64,000 bases of DNA from Parapristionchus giblindavisi (Eukaryota; Nematoda; Chromadorea; Rhabditida; Diplogasteridae): positions 527,501 through 591,500 of the forward strand of contig CALSFV010000030.1 of the NCBI GenBank assembly GCA_943737045.1, given 5' to 3'. The notes beneath the pieces were generated by a model. It was not told where the DNA came from, searched no databases, and saw only the letters and a program-made list of their open reading frames with translations. Positions 51,101 to 63,389 of the stretch are shown here, one piece after another (the first letter of the stretch is position 1; every line of letters starts with the position of its first letter). Made by a program: the position numbers and the translations under genes.

Positions 51101-54100
51101 GGTCTATCTTCGTGTTGGAGAACAGTCTGTAAACGCTAGCGTATCCTAATTAAACGATCGTATCATTACTATACAACCAGCTCATACCCAGTAACATCAT
51201 TAATCAATCTATCAAAACATCTAAATATATGTCATCGATCTAAAGACTAACACAGATTCACCGTATACCCCTATACATCATTCATTTGTACATCTAAATC
51301 TTGATAATAATGAGAAACTGGGAAACACCGGGCATCTCAATAGCCCAGACAGCTAAATAACTAAAGAAATATCATGTATTTAAAACACGTATTCAATGTA
51401 CAAATAATACTAATCCATTAAAATTATATCAAAGTCGTCTACAGTAATCTACAATCAGCCTACTGTACTTGTACTTAGCTACCTTACTGTCATTTACATT
51501 TCAACAATAGTGGTCTATCTTCGTGTTGGAGAACAGTCTGTAAACGCTAGCGTATCCTAATTAAACGATCGTATCATTACTATACAACCAGCTCATACCC
51601 AGTAACATCATTAATCAATCTATCAAAACATCTAAATATATGTCATCGATCTAAAGACTAACACAGATTCACCGTATACCCCTATACATCATTCATTTGT
51701 ACATCTAAATCTTGATAATAATGAGAAACTGGGAAACACCGGGCATCTCAATAGCCCAGACAGCTAAATAACTAAAGAAATATCATGTATTTAAAATACG
51801 TTTTCAATGTACAAATAATACTAATCCATTAAAATTAGATCAAAGTCGTCTACAGTAATCTCCAATCAACCTACTGTACTTGTAATTAGCAACCTTACAG
51901 TCATTTACAGTTCAACAATAGTGGTCTATCTTCGTGTTGGAGAACAGTCTGTAAACGCTAGCGTATCCTAATTAAACGATCGTATCATTACTATACAACC
52001 AGCTCATACCCAGTAACATCATTAATCAATCTATCAAAACATCTAAATATATGTCATCGATCTAAAGACTAACACAGATTCACTGTATCCCCCATATATC
52101 ATTCATATGTACATCTAAATCTTGATAATGATGAGAAACAGCGATTCACCGGGTACCACAATAGCCCAGATAGCTAAATAACTAAAGAAATATCATGTAA
52201 GCACGTTTTCAAATTTACATTTCAACAATAGTGGTCTATCTTCGTGTTGGAGAACAGTCTGTAAACGCTAGCGTATCCTAATTAAACGATCGTATCATTA
52301 CTATACAACCAGCTCATACCCAGTAACATCATTAATCAATCTATCGAAACTTTTAAATATATGTCAATGATCTAAAGACTAACACATATTGACCGTATAC
52401 CCCATACATCATTCATTTGTACATCTAAATCTTGATAATGATGAGAAACAGCGATTCACCGGGTACCACAATAGCCCAGCTAGCTAAATAACTAAAGAAA
52501 TATCATGTAAGCACGTTTTCAATGTACAAATAATACTAATCCATTAAAATTATGTCAAAGTCGTCTACAGTAATCTACAATCAGCCTACTGTACTTGTAC
52601 TTAGCTACCTTACAGTCATTTACAGTTCAACAATAGTATATAATCAATCAATCGATACAAATTTTAATGGAGTGAGTTTATTCTCTGATGCATTATACAT
52701 CATTGAGAATTTCTCTCACATATCATCCACAAACAACAACAATAAGACGAGCAGAAATCTTTATACATTATTGATTAACTCTTATTACCTTCCTCCATTG
52801 GATCGTAGTCTCATCAATCCAGGATGATGATCCATGGCCACTTTTGAGTACAGTAGAGTGACGTATACGGTAGGAGGACTGAATGAACAGCATGATTATT
52901 GATTAGTACAGCTTTTTAGACACTATTTCTCAGTATATATTATAATATGATCATCACGGATATAACGTAGTCCTTAATTCCAATGCTATGAGCATAACAT
53001 TCACAACTCCCACTGTATCCTCACATAGCGTTTCGATAGCGGGCATAGTGCGACAGAGAAACGAGAGTATGCAAAAGAGAGAGACGCAATGAGAAACAGC
53101 GAAACACCGGGTATCTCAATAGCTCAGACAGCTAAATAACTGAAGAAATATCATGTATTTAAAACACGTTTTCAATGAACAAATAATACTAATCCATTAA
53201 AATTAGATCAAAGTCGTCTACAGTAATCTACAATCAGCCTACTGTACTTGTACTTAGCTACCTTACTGTCATTTACATTTCAACAATAGTGGTCTATCTT
53301 CGTGTTGGAGAACAGTCTGTAAACGCTAGCGTATCCTAATTAAACGATCGTATCATTACTATACAACCAGCTCATACCCAGTAACATCATTAATCAATCT
53401 ATCAAAACATCTAAATATATGTCATCGATCTAAAGACTAACACAGATTCACCGTATACCCCTATACATCATTCATTTGTACATCTAAATCTTGATAATAA
53501 TGAGAAACTGGGAAACACCGGGCATCTCAATAGCCCAGACAGCTAAATAACTAAAGAAATATCATGTATTTAAAACACGTATTCAATGTACAAATAATAC
53601 TAATCCATTAAAATTATATCAAAGTCGTCTACAGTAATCTACAATCAGCCTACTGTACTTGTACTTAGCTACCTTACTGTCATTTACATTTCAACAATAG
53701 TGGTCTATCTTCGTGTTGGAGAACAGTCTGTAAACGCTAGCGTATCCTAATTAAACGATCGTATCATTACTATACAACCAGCTCATACCCAGTAACATCA
53801 TTAATCAATCTATCAAAACATCTAAATATATGTCATCGATCTAAAGACTAACACAGATTCACCGTATACCCCTATACATCATTCATTTGTACATCTAAAT
53901 CTTGATAATAATGAGAAACTGGGAAACACCGGGCATCTCAATAGCCCAGACAGCTAAATAACTAAAGAAATATCATGTATTTAAAATACGTTTTCAATGT
54001 ACAAATAATACTAATCCATTAAAATTAGATCAAAGTCGTCTACAGTAATCTCCAATCAACCTACTGTACTTGTAATTAGCAACCTTACAGTCATTTACAG

Positions 54101-55388
54101 TTCAACAATAGTGGTCTATCTTCGTGTTGGAGAACAGTCTGTAAACGCTAGCGTATCCTAATTAAACGATCGTATCATTACTATACAACCAGCTCATACC
54201 CAGTAACATCATTAATCAATCTATCAAAACATCTAAATATATGTCATCGATCTAAAGACTAACACAGATTCACTGTATCCCCCATATATCATTCATATGT
54301 ACATCTAAATCTTGATAATGATGAGAAACAGCGATTCACCGGGTACCACAATAGCCCAGATAGCTAAATAACTAAAGAAATATCATGTAAGCACGTTTTC
54401 AAATTTACATTTCAACAATAGTGGTCTATCTTCGTGTTGGAGAACAGTCTGTAAACGCTAGCGTATCCTAATTAAACGATCGTATCATTACTATACAACC
54501 AGCTCATACCCAGTAACATCATTAATCAATCTATCAAAACATCTAAATATATGTCATCGATCTAAAGACTAACACAGATTCACCGTATACCCCTATACAT
54601 CATTCATTTGTACATCTAAATCTTGATAATAATGAGAAACTGGGAAACACCGGGCATCTCAATAGCCCAGACAGCTAAATAACTAAAGAAATATCATGTA
54701 TTTAAAATACGTTTTCAATGTACAAATAATACTAATCCATTAAAATTAGATCAAAGTCGTCTACAGTAATCTCCAATCAACCTACTGTACTTGTAATTAG
54801 CAACCTTACAGTCATTTACAGTTCAACAATAGTGGTCTATCTTCGTGTTGGAGAACAGTCTGTAAACGCTAGCGTATCCTAATTAAACGATCGTATCATT
54901 ACTATACAACCAGCTCATACCCAGTAACATCATTAATCAATCTATCAAAACATCTAAATATATGTCATCGATCTAAAGACTAACACAGATTCACTGTATC
55001 CCCCATATATCATTCATATGTACATCTAAATCTTGATAATGATGAGAAACAGCGATTCACCGGGTACCACAATAGCCCAGATAGCTAAATAACTAAAGAA
55101 ATATCATGTAAGCACGTTTTCAAATTTACATTTCAACAATAGTGGTCTATCTTCGTGTTGGAGAACAGTCTGTAAACGCTAGCGTATCCTAATTAAACGA
55201 TCGTATCATTACTATACAACCAGCTCATACCCAGTAACATCATTAATCAATCTATCGAAACTTTTAAATATATGTCAATGATCTAAAGACTAACACATAT
55301 TGACCGTATACCCCATACATCATTCATTTGTACATCTAAATCTTGATAATGATGAGAAACAGCGATTCACCGGGTACCACAATAGCCC
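48199..55388. repeat. Right-end higher-order repeats of 1.78 and 2.19 kb
   Basis: A unit of short A (310 bp), B (648), A (411) and A (410) spans 48199-49977. Forms with one extra A span 49978-52167 and 52168-54357. The series ends with short A, A, short A. The short A lacks about 100 bp of the common segment and is confined to this end. Confidence 0.9.
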
Positions 55389-55699
55389 AGCTAGCTAAAT
55401 AACTAAAGAAATATCATGTAAGCACGTTTTCAATGTACAAATAATACTAATCCATTAAAATTATGTCAAAGTCGTCTACAGTAATCTACAATCAGCCTAC
55501 TGTACTTGTACTTAGCTACCTTACAGTCATTTACAGTTCAACAATAGTATATAATCAATCAATCGATATAAATTTTAATGGAGTTAGTTTATTCTCTGAT
55601 GCATTATACATCATTGAGAATTTCTCTCACATATCATCCACAAACAACAACAATAAGACGAGCAGAAATCTTTATACATTATTGATTATCTCTTATTAC

Positions 55700-55810
55700 C
55701 TTTCTCCAGTGGATCATAGTCTTGGGCGGCCAGTTCGGTAGGTGGATAATTGTAGACGAGAACGGAAATGGAACATGCACAATCGACCAATCAACACAGA
55801 GATGTACCAT
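55700..55810 (-). other. Candidate exon at the right edge of the satellite
   Basis: A 111-bp segment between acceptor-like CATTTCAG and donor-like GTAATAAG on the minus strand. One frame is open throughout; a second ends in protein-like VYNYPPTELAAQDYDPLEK but has an upstream stop. The last partial B monomer runs without a break into this segment, and B cassettes share about 22 bases beyond the donor. No family recognised. Confidence 0.35.
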
Positions 55811-56072
55811 CTGAAATGAATGGATAGATAGATTACTGTAGTATAATGGACAGGAAAAGATTACTGTAGCTTAAATATTGAATCTATTACTATAGAATGT
55901 TACTGTAGCTTGAGGGATACAAGACGGATATGTTAGTATGGTGCTTACAATTAGCACTGCACTTTACATTGGAACCACACTGCATTATACAGACAGTTAG
56001 GATGTACTTTCCCTTCTTTTCGTGATTTATGAGCAAAACATCGTACCATTGATCGCATAGTGCAACAACACA

Positions 56073-57419
56073 CTAATCATCTGACCGGGAGATGATCTTC
56101 TTCTCAGACTCGACGTAATTGTCCGCCAATCCTTCGGAAATGAGATCAATCTAAATAAAAACAGTTGACGATAGATATGATTGACTGGATGTACAATACC
56201 TGTACAGTCTTCCTAGCATCGTCGACCTTCTATCCAACGTACTTGACGACGAGTCTCGCCTAGAAAGTCACCGATATCATACAAGACCATACATTTTCAT
56301 ATCCTCATAATGTGAGGATCGACCCATATATGGCTCATTTTTATGCGAAAGATTACAATTCAAGCGAAAAGAAGAAGTTTTTTCCGAATCGACACTCTCT
56401 TTCTATCTCTCTCGAGAATCGACCCACTACATAAAATAATTCTGTGAGGGCGTCGAAAGTGCATGATCAAGATTCCACTCAATACAGACAACGCCTATCA
56501 CATTCATCTTTTACTGCATCCATAATTATAATTAGTCAATCGTCTTATGTAGAATAAGAAAGACTAACTCCTTGATAGAATCCCTTTCAGGTACACATCC
56601 TCCTCCTCCTTCTTCTCTTCCAGATTATCCTTCAACAATAATATTATTAGCTTAAATAACGATCGATAATTGGTGTTCAAAGAAATACATCATTGATAAG
56701 TGTTCCATCAACTCTCTCAACTAAACCTGTGAAATTCATGTTTCACTACATTCATAATACAAAGGAGTCAAAAAATCTCATTGTCAGCAATCTAAGGTCT
56801 CTCACGTCAAGCACAAAAGTAACCATTTTAAAGAAATCAATAAATAAACTACTTTACCTTGTCATTCTGACACTCAATCTTGAGACGAGCACACATCTCG
56901 GGAGCAACCAATGAACCCAGTCCTTCAATCTTGATTATGGCCACCTGCAGTTATAGAATATTCATTCATGTTTAAGTATAAAACCATAAAGTATATTCAT
57001 TACACATCAGATCATAAAAATAATCGCACTCTACTCAATTCCCCGGATCGTTCATCACGAATATCATAATCGTAACTAATCAATAATCTCATCTATCGTA
57101 TCTAACACACCGTACCGGTTCGAATGGCACAACCATCTCGTCGATAGTTCTCTCTGGAGGGCTTCTTATTATACAGATCGCGCTGGGTATCGAAATCGTC
57201 CGGAGAGAGCACGGGTTCCTGCAGTATCATACTTTGGAATGAATTACTACCGTAACCAGTAGACTACAGTAATTGGATATTGGACAAGCTACGGTAATCT
57301 AATAATCTATCTACCGTACCCCTGTCATCCTTGATGGTGAGCTCGGGGAAGCCGTACACCTTGTCGTACTTGGCCTGAGGTGCAGAGAGGGTGGCAGCAA
57401 GAATCTGCGCTCCGGGCAC
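56073..57419 (-). pseudogene. Unrecognised multi-exon gene, 3' part, apparently decayed
   Basis: Minus-strand exon-like blocks with splice-like borders: 57320-57419 (contains AKYDKVYGFPELTIKDD), 57116-57218 (VLSPDDFDTQRDLYNKKP), 56858-56944 ([10 protein letters not shown], phase 0 at both ends), 56569-56629 (acidic, LEEKKEEEDVYLKG), 56200-56259 and 56073-56150. The last ends NYVESEKKIISRSDD and a TAG stop. The 56200-56259 block has an in-frame TAG after ARLVVKYVG, followed by KVDDARKTVQ in the same frame. Reading continues between the first three blocks if donors at GTAGAT and GTGTGT are used. I do not recognise the protein. It could be a live gene with introns I have misplaced, but the internal stop favours decay. 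Confidence 0.5.
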
Positions 57420-58230
57420 CTGCACGATTAATGTTTCATAGTCCCATATCAGGGAAACGCCTAACTACTACAACAATCGAAAGATAAGGCAATCAAAGAC
57501 CAATTCTACGACTAATCTTTTCATCACAAACATAAATATAAGCATCAATACGTGGGCGATATCACTAGCGACAAGATCCCATCCAGTTATGGCACCAGAT
57601 TTAGCCAAAATTCATTCAAAACAATGAAATTTCAAAAAATCTTATACTTAAAAAGACTATTTACTTTTAGACATTAGTATATTTTATCTTGTCTTTGATC
57701 TCTTATATCAACAACTACCGTACTCGTCTTGATCTGTGAGTGCAGAGACTACTCGAACTTTCGCTGTTGGAAGAAGTCGTTGCCGCAGCTTGAACAATCA
57801 ATCAATACATTAGTTTAATGATTGATTTTATGATATTTAAATTATTCATCTTATTTTAAAGAAATCACAGTGTCACGTTGAGCTGAATTCAAATGCTACA
57901 AGGAGCTAACGAAATCAGCTAGGTTCATGGTACAAAGACACCGAGGGAGTAGTACGAGTGAAACCCCGATCTATTCATACGATAAAAAGCAGTTTGCATA
58001 AGGTACACAAAAAGAAAATCACAAATCGATTTACCCCATTAGGAAAATTAGTGATAGTTCTAATGAGAAAATCGCAAAAATAAAATTTGGCGATAGCAAT
58101 GGACTACGTAGAAGCAAAAGGCAATCACAAACATAAAATGTCATGACAGATAACAGATGAAAGTTCAATGAAAAATACCAACCATACCGTAACTTGTTCA
58201 TTCCAATCGATGAGATCTCATCCTACCTAC
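57420..58230. other. Spacer or intron sequence, nothing recognised
   Basis: AT-rich with scattered TACCGTA/CTACAGTA motifs. No exon with clear protein character. Confidence 0.5.
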
Positions 58231-58529
58231 ATCAATCGATGGGCATCGAAAATGAGGGCGAGAGCCTGAAAACATCATATATTTACCATAGTGAGAGGTG
58301 TTGCATATCATAGCGATATTCAATGCATAGACTAAATGGAATGAAATCACAATTTGATAATTAATTAATCAATCAATCAATATTAGAAGATCAAATAAGC
58401 AATGGGCAAAACTGGCTGGATACTTACTCGGAGTGCGTGAGCGAGAAGAGGAAGTTAATCTCCTAACTTCCCAGCAGGAGCAAGAAGCATATTGAAGAAC
58501 TCGTCATGATTGCTCCCAGCAGGCAGGAA
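58231..58529 (-). pseudogene. Two exon-like blocks of an unrecognised gene, one with an in-frame stop
   Basis: Block 58428-58529 (34 codons, phase 0 at both ends) lies between CTTTCAG and GTAAGT and reads FLPAGSNHDEFFNML, then an in-frame TAA, then LPLLAHALR. Block 58231-58265, after TTTTCAG, reads ALALIFDAHR. Good splice-like borders with a broken frame suggest a decayed gene. Product unknown. Confidence 0.4.
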
Positions 58530-59384
58530 CTGAAAGCAGTGACTAAAATAGCAGATTTTAACAATAGTTTAAAAACCACTTTTCGATAATATTGATAATA
58601 GAAACAGTAATAAACCATTCAGCTAACATTGAGAGTGGGAAAAGATCTATGTCTACATCAGAACGAGTAAACTTAACCATATGGGATTTAAAATGTTGCA
58701 GAAAAAGCATGTCCTCTCCGGCGGAGGATGGTCATATCTACGGTATTTTACCTAGACTATCATTAACTGATTTATTTTTCATAAATAATCGAATTTTGAG
58801 CTAATTGCATTCCAACGGAAGGTGCAGTTCTAACTACTAAAGCTAATTGTTCTTAGGAAAACAGCTTACGAGTTTACGAATATGACTTAAATTATAAATT
58901 ATCAAAAAAGAATCAGTCCACGATCGGGGGTATACTGTACTTAAAAAAGTAAAACTTTGTCAAAAACCAATCAACAGCAGCTCATTGATTGAATTGACGA
59001 TTGTTTCGTGTCTAAATAAGGTGTCCGTAACGGACGGATGGCCAACTTGCGGCCGCAACTTGGCCGTCCGTCGGATAGTTATCCGACGGATGGCCAAATT
59101 GCGGGCAATAACAAACTGACTTAGCAATAATTTTAAACACATTGTCTTCTTATTTCTTGCACCGAACAACTTTATTAATACATTTAATTAGTCTATCGAT
59201 TCAGTTACTATCCAAAATCAGCAGAGTTCCTTTAGTTAAGGTTTGTTTAGGCTTAGGATCCGTACTACTCTATCGATCTATTTAATTAGTGTATCGATTC
59301 AGTTAACTGTTTTCAAAAGCTTCATACTAATCGATAATTTCGATCGATAACGGCGCACCGCCAAAATACCCTACGAGATGCAAA
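58530..59384. other. Spacer with a short repeated motif cluster
   Basis: Around 59020-59105, the segment GGATGGCCAA.TTGCGG occurs twice in direct orientation and again inverted, making small hairpins. The rest shows nothing recognisable. Confidence 0.55.
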
Positions 59385-59500
59385 GTAGTGTGCCCAACTT
59401 CCTCGACGGCTCAACCTGTAGCGCTACAGACTGGCAGCCCTGTCCCCCCTGGTTCAACCCCCGTTTCTGTCATTATTCTTTTGCTGATTTTTACAAACTT
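59385..59500 (+). mobile_element. tRNA-derived SINE-like copy
   Basis: B-box-like GGTTCAACCCCCG is followed by the tail CTTTTGCTGATTTTTACA, as in the copy at 845-957. Confidence 0.45.
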
Positions 59501-59801
59501 CCTCAACTTCATTGTCATTGTTCTATCATCATTTTATAGCCTTCCTTCGAAAAAAACATTATATCCAACTGTTATTAATCCGTTCTAAAAGAACGACAAA
59601 ATAGTCATTGAAAGAGTTCAGAATTATTTTACAAGAAGGCTATTTATGCGCTGTTACAGCCATACTTGGGATAGTGTGCCCGGTAGCGCCGGAGAAACAC
59701 CCTTAGAGAAGCGCAGAGAGCACATATCACGTTTTATTCTCTTTAGAATTTTTTTTTACTATCGATATAATGATAACGCAAGAATTGCAACTGTGTGATT
59801 C

Positions 59802-60180
59802 TTAATTCACGGCGGTTCAAGGACAGTAGTTAAGAGCGACTCGAATTTTTTAAAAATCAGGATAAATTGTTCAACAAATGTCTTACCACGAAAGTTCATT
59901 ATTATATACGGTAATAGTTAGCGTAAGGGGAGGGAGCGACGCGACGCGCTCAACGACGCGCTGCGGTCCCTCACCCCACATGCGTTCATCATCGAGTTCT
60001 ACGAGTTATTTAGCATGCCGAGATGGCTTAGTGGTTAGAACTTTTGTCTGGCGATCCGAACCTCGTGGGTTCGAATCCCACCAGGTGCAAAACAACTTTG
60101 CCGATTTTTCGTAGTGCGGGAGGCTTCAAGACAAAGTTAAATGTAGGGATTTCCCTCCAGTGAACCGCCGTGTAATTGAA
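59802..60180. mobile_element. 379-bp element with 20-bp inverted ends carrying a tRNA-like segment
   Basis: The ends TTAATTCACGGCGGTTCA (left) and its near-complement (60161-60180) face each other. Inside, 60016-60088 has A-box-like TGGCTTAGTGGTTAG and B-box-like GGGTTCGAATCCC. A SINE inside a MITE, or a MITE that captured a tRNA relic, would both fit. Confidence 0.55.
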
Positions 60181-60189
60181 GCCGCTTTC

Positions 60190-60400
60190 ATGAAAAAATA
60201 TTTTTGCTCAACAAAAATTGTAATTTTGTTTCAAAATTTTTCAAAAAAGTCGCTAATAATGATTAATTTTTGAAATTTTGTGCTTTTTATGTAAAAGCTT
60301 TTTTTCGATTTTTTCGAATTTTTTTCGAAAAATTTTTCGTCGAAAAAGTTTTTCGAGAAAAATTCGAAAAATTGAAAGAAATCGAAAAAACGAAAAATGC
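60190..60400. repeat. TTTTCGAAAA-rich low-complexity palindromic tract
   Basis: Repeated TTTTTCGA and TCGAAAAA blocks of both orientations. No coding signal. Confidence 0.75.
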
Positions 60401-61587
60401 ACATCCCTGCCCGTGAGCAATTCATTATCCTTTACTCAGCAGAGTTCCTTTAGTTAAGCACACAGAGAAATGTGTGCTTTTGGGAGCACACGTTCGTGTC
60501 GCTCGTGCGCGCATTGAATCACCCGGGTGTGTGTATGAACACACAAAATGAGTGCTTTTAAAAGCACACGCGGCGCGCTGTATTTAACACTCAAATGGGT
60601 GTTGAACGCGAACCCACCCTACCCCCCCCCCGGTAGGGCAGCTCGCTCCGCCCCTTCATTTTACCTTTATACACTTCAGATACATTGTATAAGAAATTGT
60701 AATCATGAATAAGAACTATACTTTATTTATACTTATCAGTTAAAAAATCAGAACATCACAATCAATACATCACAGGGAAATTAATGTATTAAATTTAATA
60801 ATCAATAATCGGCAAAAAATAATTCGCAGCACAATTAATCCTGATGAATAGTTAGATCCTGCAAAATGTTCAACATCATGTACAATAAACCATACAAACG
60901 ACATACCTTTTGAATCCATAAGTCATGTGCTCAAATCGAGATATAAATATTCCATGTTCAATTAATATTAACCTTCTTCAATTATATGGATTCTACATTT
61001 ATTATATATCCTGAAAAATATTTATAATGAAACCTATAACAGTGCAACGCACCTACCTTGACCGGTGCCGTCAGATATTTTCTCCCAATTAAGTATGGAT
61101 AATGAAAAAATTGAGTAATGCGAACCTAAACATAATAATGAGTAGCTTTCATTAAAACATCAAGAAAAATTCCTCTCATTTTGAGTACTCTACCAATCAA
61201 TCGATAATCTACCTGAATTATTACTCGAGACTCCTCTTAAAGTATTCAAGGTCTCTTAGAGACTTCTTTCATGAAGGAAGATCATAATACGTGGACGAGA
61301 TGACCGATCAGATGAAGACTGCAAGTAAATAAATTAATAAAATGATAAAATTAATCGCTAAAATAAATAATATTTTTAGAAATTTATGTGATATTACAAA
61401 TTAGCATAATCCGTGATAGTATTTTTCTATATCTTAGTTCAAAGAGCTCAAATTGGATTAGTATTGTTTAATACAGTTAGCACAGTAAGAACCGAATTTT
61501 AAAACGAATTCCGAAAATAAAGCCAGTTCGCGATACATCACTGCAATCAGTACCAGTTTAACTAGGGTTACTGTAAGCGGAGTACGG
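60401..61587. other. Spacer with small GTGTGC/GCACAC hairpins
   Basis: From 60455 to 60610, GTGTGC and GCACAC blocks alternate in opposite orientations, then a C run near 60619. The rest is AT-rich with no recognised gene. Confidence 0.5.
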
Positions 61588-61795
61588 TCATAGGTCAAAA
61601 AGTATGTTACAAATTACCAAGCCTGACCGGATTTTGAGCTAGAATTTCACAAAAATCGTTAATCCTGACCGGATTTTGAGCCTAAATTTCACAAAAATCG
61701 ATAAACCTGACCGGATTTTGAGCCAAACTTGCCACAAATCGAAAAACCTGACCGGATTTTGAAAACCGATAACTTAGCTATTCGACCTATGAGTA
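61588..61795. repeat. 42-bp tandem repeat, four copies
   Basis: CCTGACCGGATTTTGA recurs at 61622, 61664, 61706 and 61747. The block is bounded by CATAGGTCAAAAAG on the left and by an inverted TTCGACCTATG on the right, so it behaves as one small mobile-like unit. Confidence 0.88.
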
Positions 61796-61804
61796 CGGTA
61801 TTCA

Positions 61805-62160
61805 GGTCGGTTCACCCTTTAAAACTAACGCACCGGCATTTGCAGTGAACTATAGGGTACGATAATGGTAAATAGTATTTGGTCGGACAATCGTGAATTT
61901 TCCGACCTCGGCGACATAGGTCGAAAAATATGTTACAAAGTACCAAGCCTGACCGGATTTTGACCCAAAATTTCACAAAAATCGAAAAACCTGACCGGAT
62001 TTTGAAAAACGATAACATAGCTATTCGAGCTATGCTCGGCGACTGAAAAAAATCAATTCACGATTCCTGACAATTACGGTAGCATTACAGTACACTCCTA
62101 CTGATACCAATGGTACAACTTTTATTTCTATAGGTCATCTCCCAACCGATTTATGATCCG
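61805..62160. mobile_element. Relic of the 2.5-kb foldback family, split by a two-copy 42-bp-repeat unit
   Basis: Segments AATAGTATTTGGTC, CGATTCCTGACAATTACGG, AGTACACTCCTAC and CCAACCGATTTATG match, in order, the region about 8040-8260 of the large foldback element. At 61912-62034 the relic is interrupted by a second CATAGGTC-bounded unit with the 42-bp repeat at 61948 and 61990. Confidence 0.7.
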
Positions 62161-62256
62161 TTGCCGAATCGACCCCCCCCCCCCCACCCATTTTTTCAGC
62201 ATACTTAGAACCTTGGCTAGATATGGTCTTCGATAAATTAATAAATCAATACTCAC

Positions 62257-62835
62257 CCTCGCGCCTCCCACCATATGAGCCGACGATACGTCATCTGTGT
62301 AGACGAGTGAGCACTGAAAAAAAATTAAATCAATAAATCAACTATTAAATGTTATAAGCCAATCGAGCCGCAGACCACCGTACGATTAATGATACATATA
62401 ATCAATCCTACCATCTCAGATTCCTATACGTAAAATACTTAAAATGCCTACAGTATCCCCCTACTGCACTCATTTCAGTTCACGCCAACATATACCATAT
62501 CTACAGTATCCCTCCTACCGTAACTCCACCACTGATACTGTACCGTACCTCTCATTATCGCGTCGTCCGTGCGGATTGTAGTAGGCAACGAACTGATTGT
62601 GCACCTCAGACAACTAAAGCAATAATTTATTTATTTATATATTGAGTAAATGTGACAGCAAGTAATAAAAATCTTAAAGGGAGAGAAAGTTTTGTCAAAT
62701 ATCGTAATCTAATCATCACCCAGAAATCTTTCCAAGATTTCAAAATGTTACACACAAAATGCCGAATTGAGTTGACTTACGGATATCCGCCCGGCTATCT
62801 CATGATGTCCGAGCCGACGCCACAGTAGTGAGGAC
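62257..62835 (-). pseudogene. Three exon-like blocks of unrecognised origin
   Basis: Minus-strand blocks with splice-like borders: 62781-62835 (one frame reads GPHYCGVGSDIM then a stop), 62549-62613 (LSEVHNQFVAYYNPHG) and 62257-62313 (CSLVYTDDVSSAHMVGG). GPHYCGVG recalls glutamine synthetase, but eight residues are too few to assign it. The frames cannot be joined confidently. Confidence 0.35.
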
Positions 62836-63389
62836 CTGCAATGGGTCAAGGTTACGGTAGAAGTATGTCCTAGGAGTACGGTAACATCACTGTACACACC
62901 CAATCAGCACAGTTCCAACTAAACTAATTTTGACATATTCCTTTAGCGTAAGCAACAATAAACCACGTACATTTTCGAGTATCCACACTGTGAGTACGGG
63001 TCAGTTCAGACATTGGTTGGCTTATAAATACAGGGCACTTTTGCAGATTTCGGGAAAGAAAGACAAAAATATGTGATTTTAGCTAACAAGCCTCTGAATA
63101 TCTACTGTTGATCTACCAGCAACTCAGAAAGAAAATGGTTGAATGTACTTCGTTCTGTAAACAATCACTTCTCTGTCATTACAAAAGAGTTCGAAGTATT
63201 ATGTTATTTAACCACTATGTTATTTAACCACTATGTAGGTTGCAACTACTCTCCCGGAACGAAGGTAAAATCACTAACTAAAATAGCGGCATCCTCTCAC
63301 GAAATTTTTTGTAATTGATTAGCCTACCATTGCCAGTACTCGCGCATCTTAAAGTCAGTTCGCGATCAGAAAATAGGGTCCTACCGTAC
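62836..63389. other. Spacer or intron sequence
   Basis: No further dynein exon is recognisable where the next one would be expected. Confidence 0.5.

Larger units (their letters stand above)
25843..55722. repeat. 30-kb two-cassette satellite array (A about 411 bp, B about 647 bp)
   Basis: Monomers are marked by AGACAGCTAAATAACT or a one-base variant. Both types share about 185 bp after that mark and about 45 bp before the next one. A then carries a segment starting GGTCTATCTTCG; B carries a longer one starting ATATAATCAATCAATCG. Marks fall at 26329, 26739, 27377, 28024, 28671, 29082, 29729, 30376, 30787, 31199, 31846, 32257, 32910, 33321, 33732, 34143, 34791 and so on with the same spacings to 55389. 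I count 37 A, 5 A lacking 100 bp, 20 B (the last partial) and one disrupted leading unit. The leading unit is interrupted by AT-rich sequence. Copies are nearly identical. No gene is present; repeated 91-codon frames are by-products of the B monomer. Confidence 0.97.

Noticed and set aside
25843..55722. CRISPR-like array
   Set aside because: Monomers are 411-647 bp without short unique spacers, and the genome is eukaryotic.
60012..60088. Functional tRNA gene
   Set aside because: A- and B-box-like segments are present, but no 7-bp acceptor stem can be formed and the segment lies inside a repeat with inverted ends.
62781..62835. Glutamine synthetase exon
   Set aside because: Only GPHYCGVG matches, the frame then stops and no other part of the enzyme is nearby.
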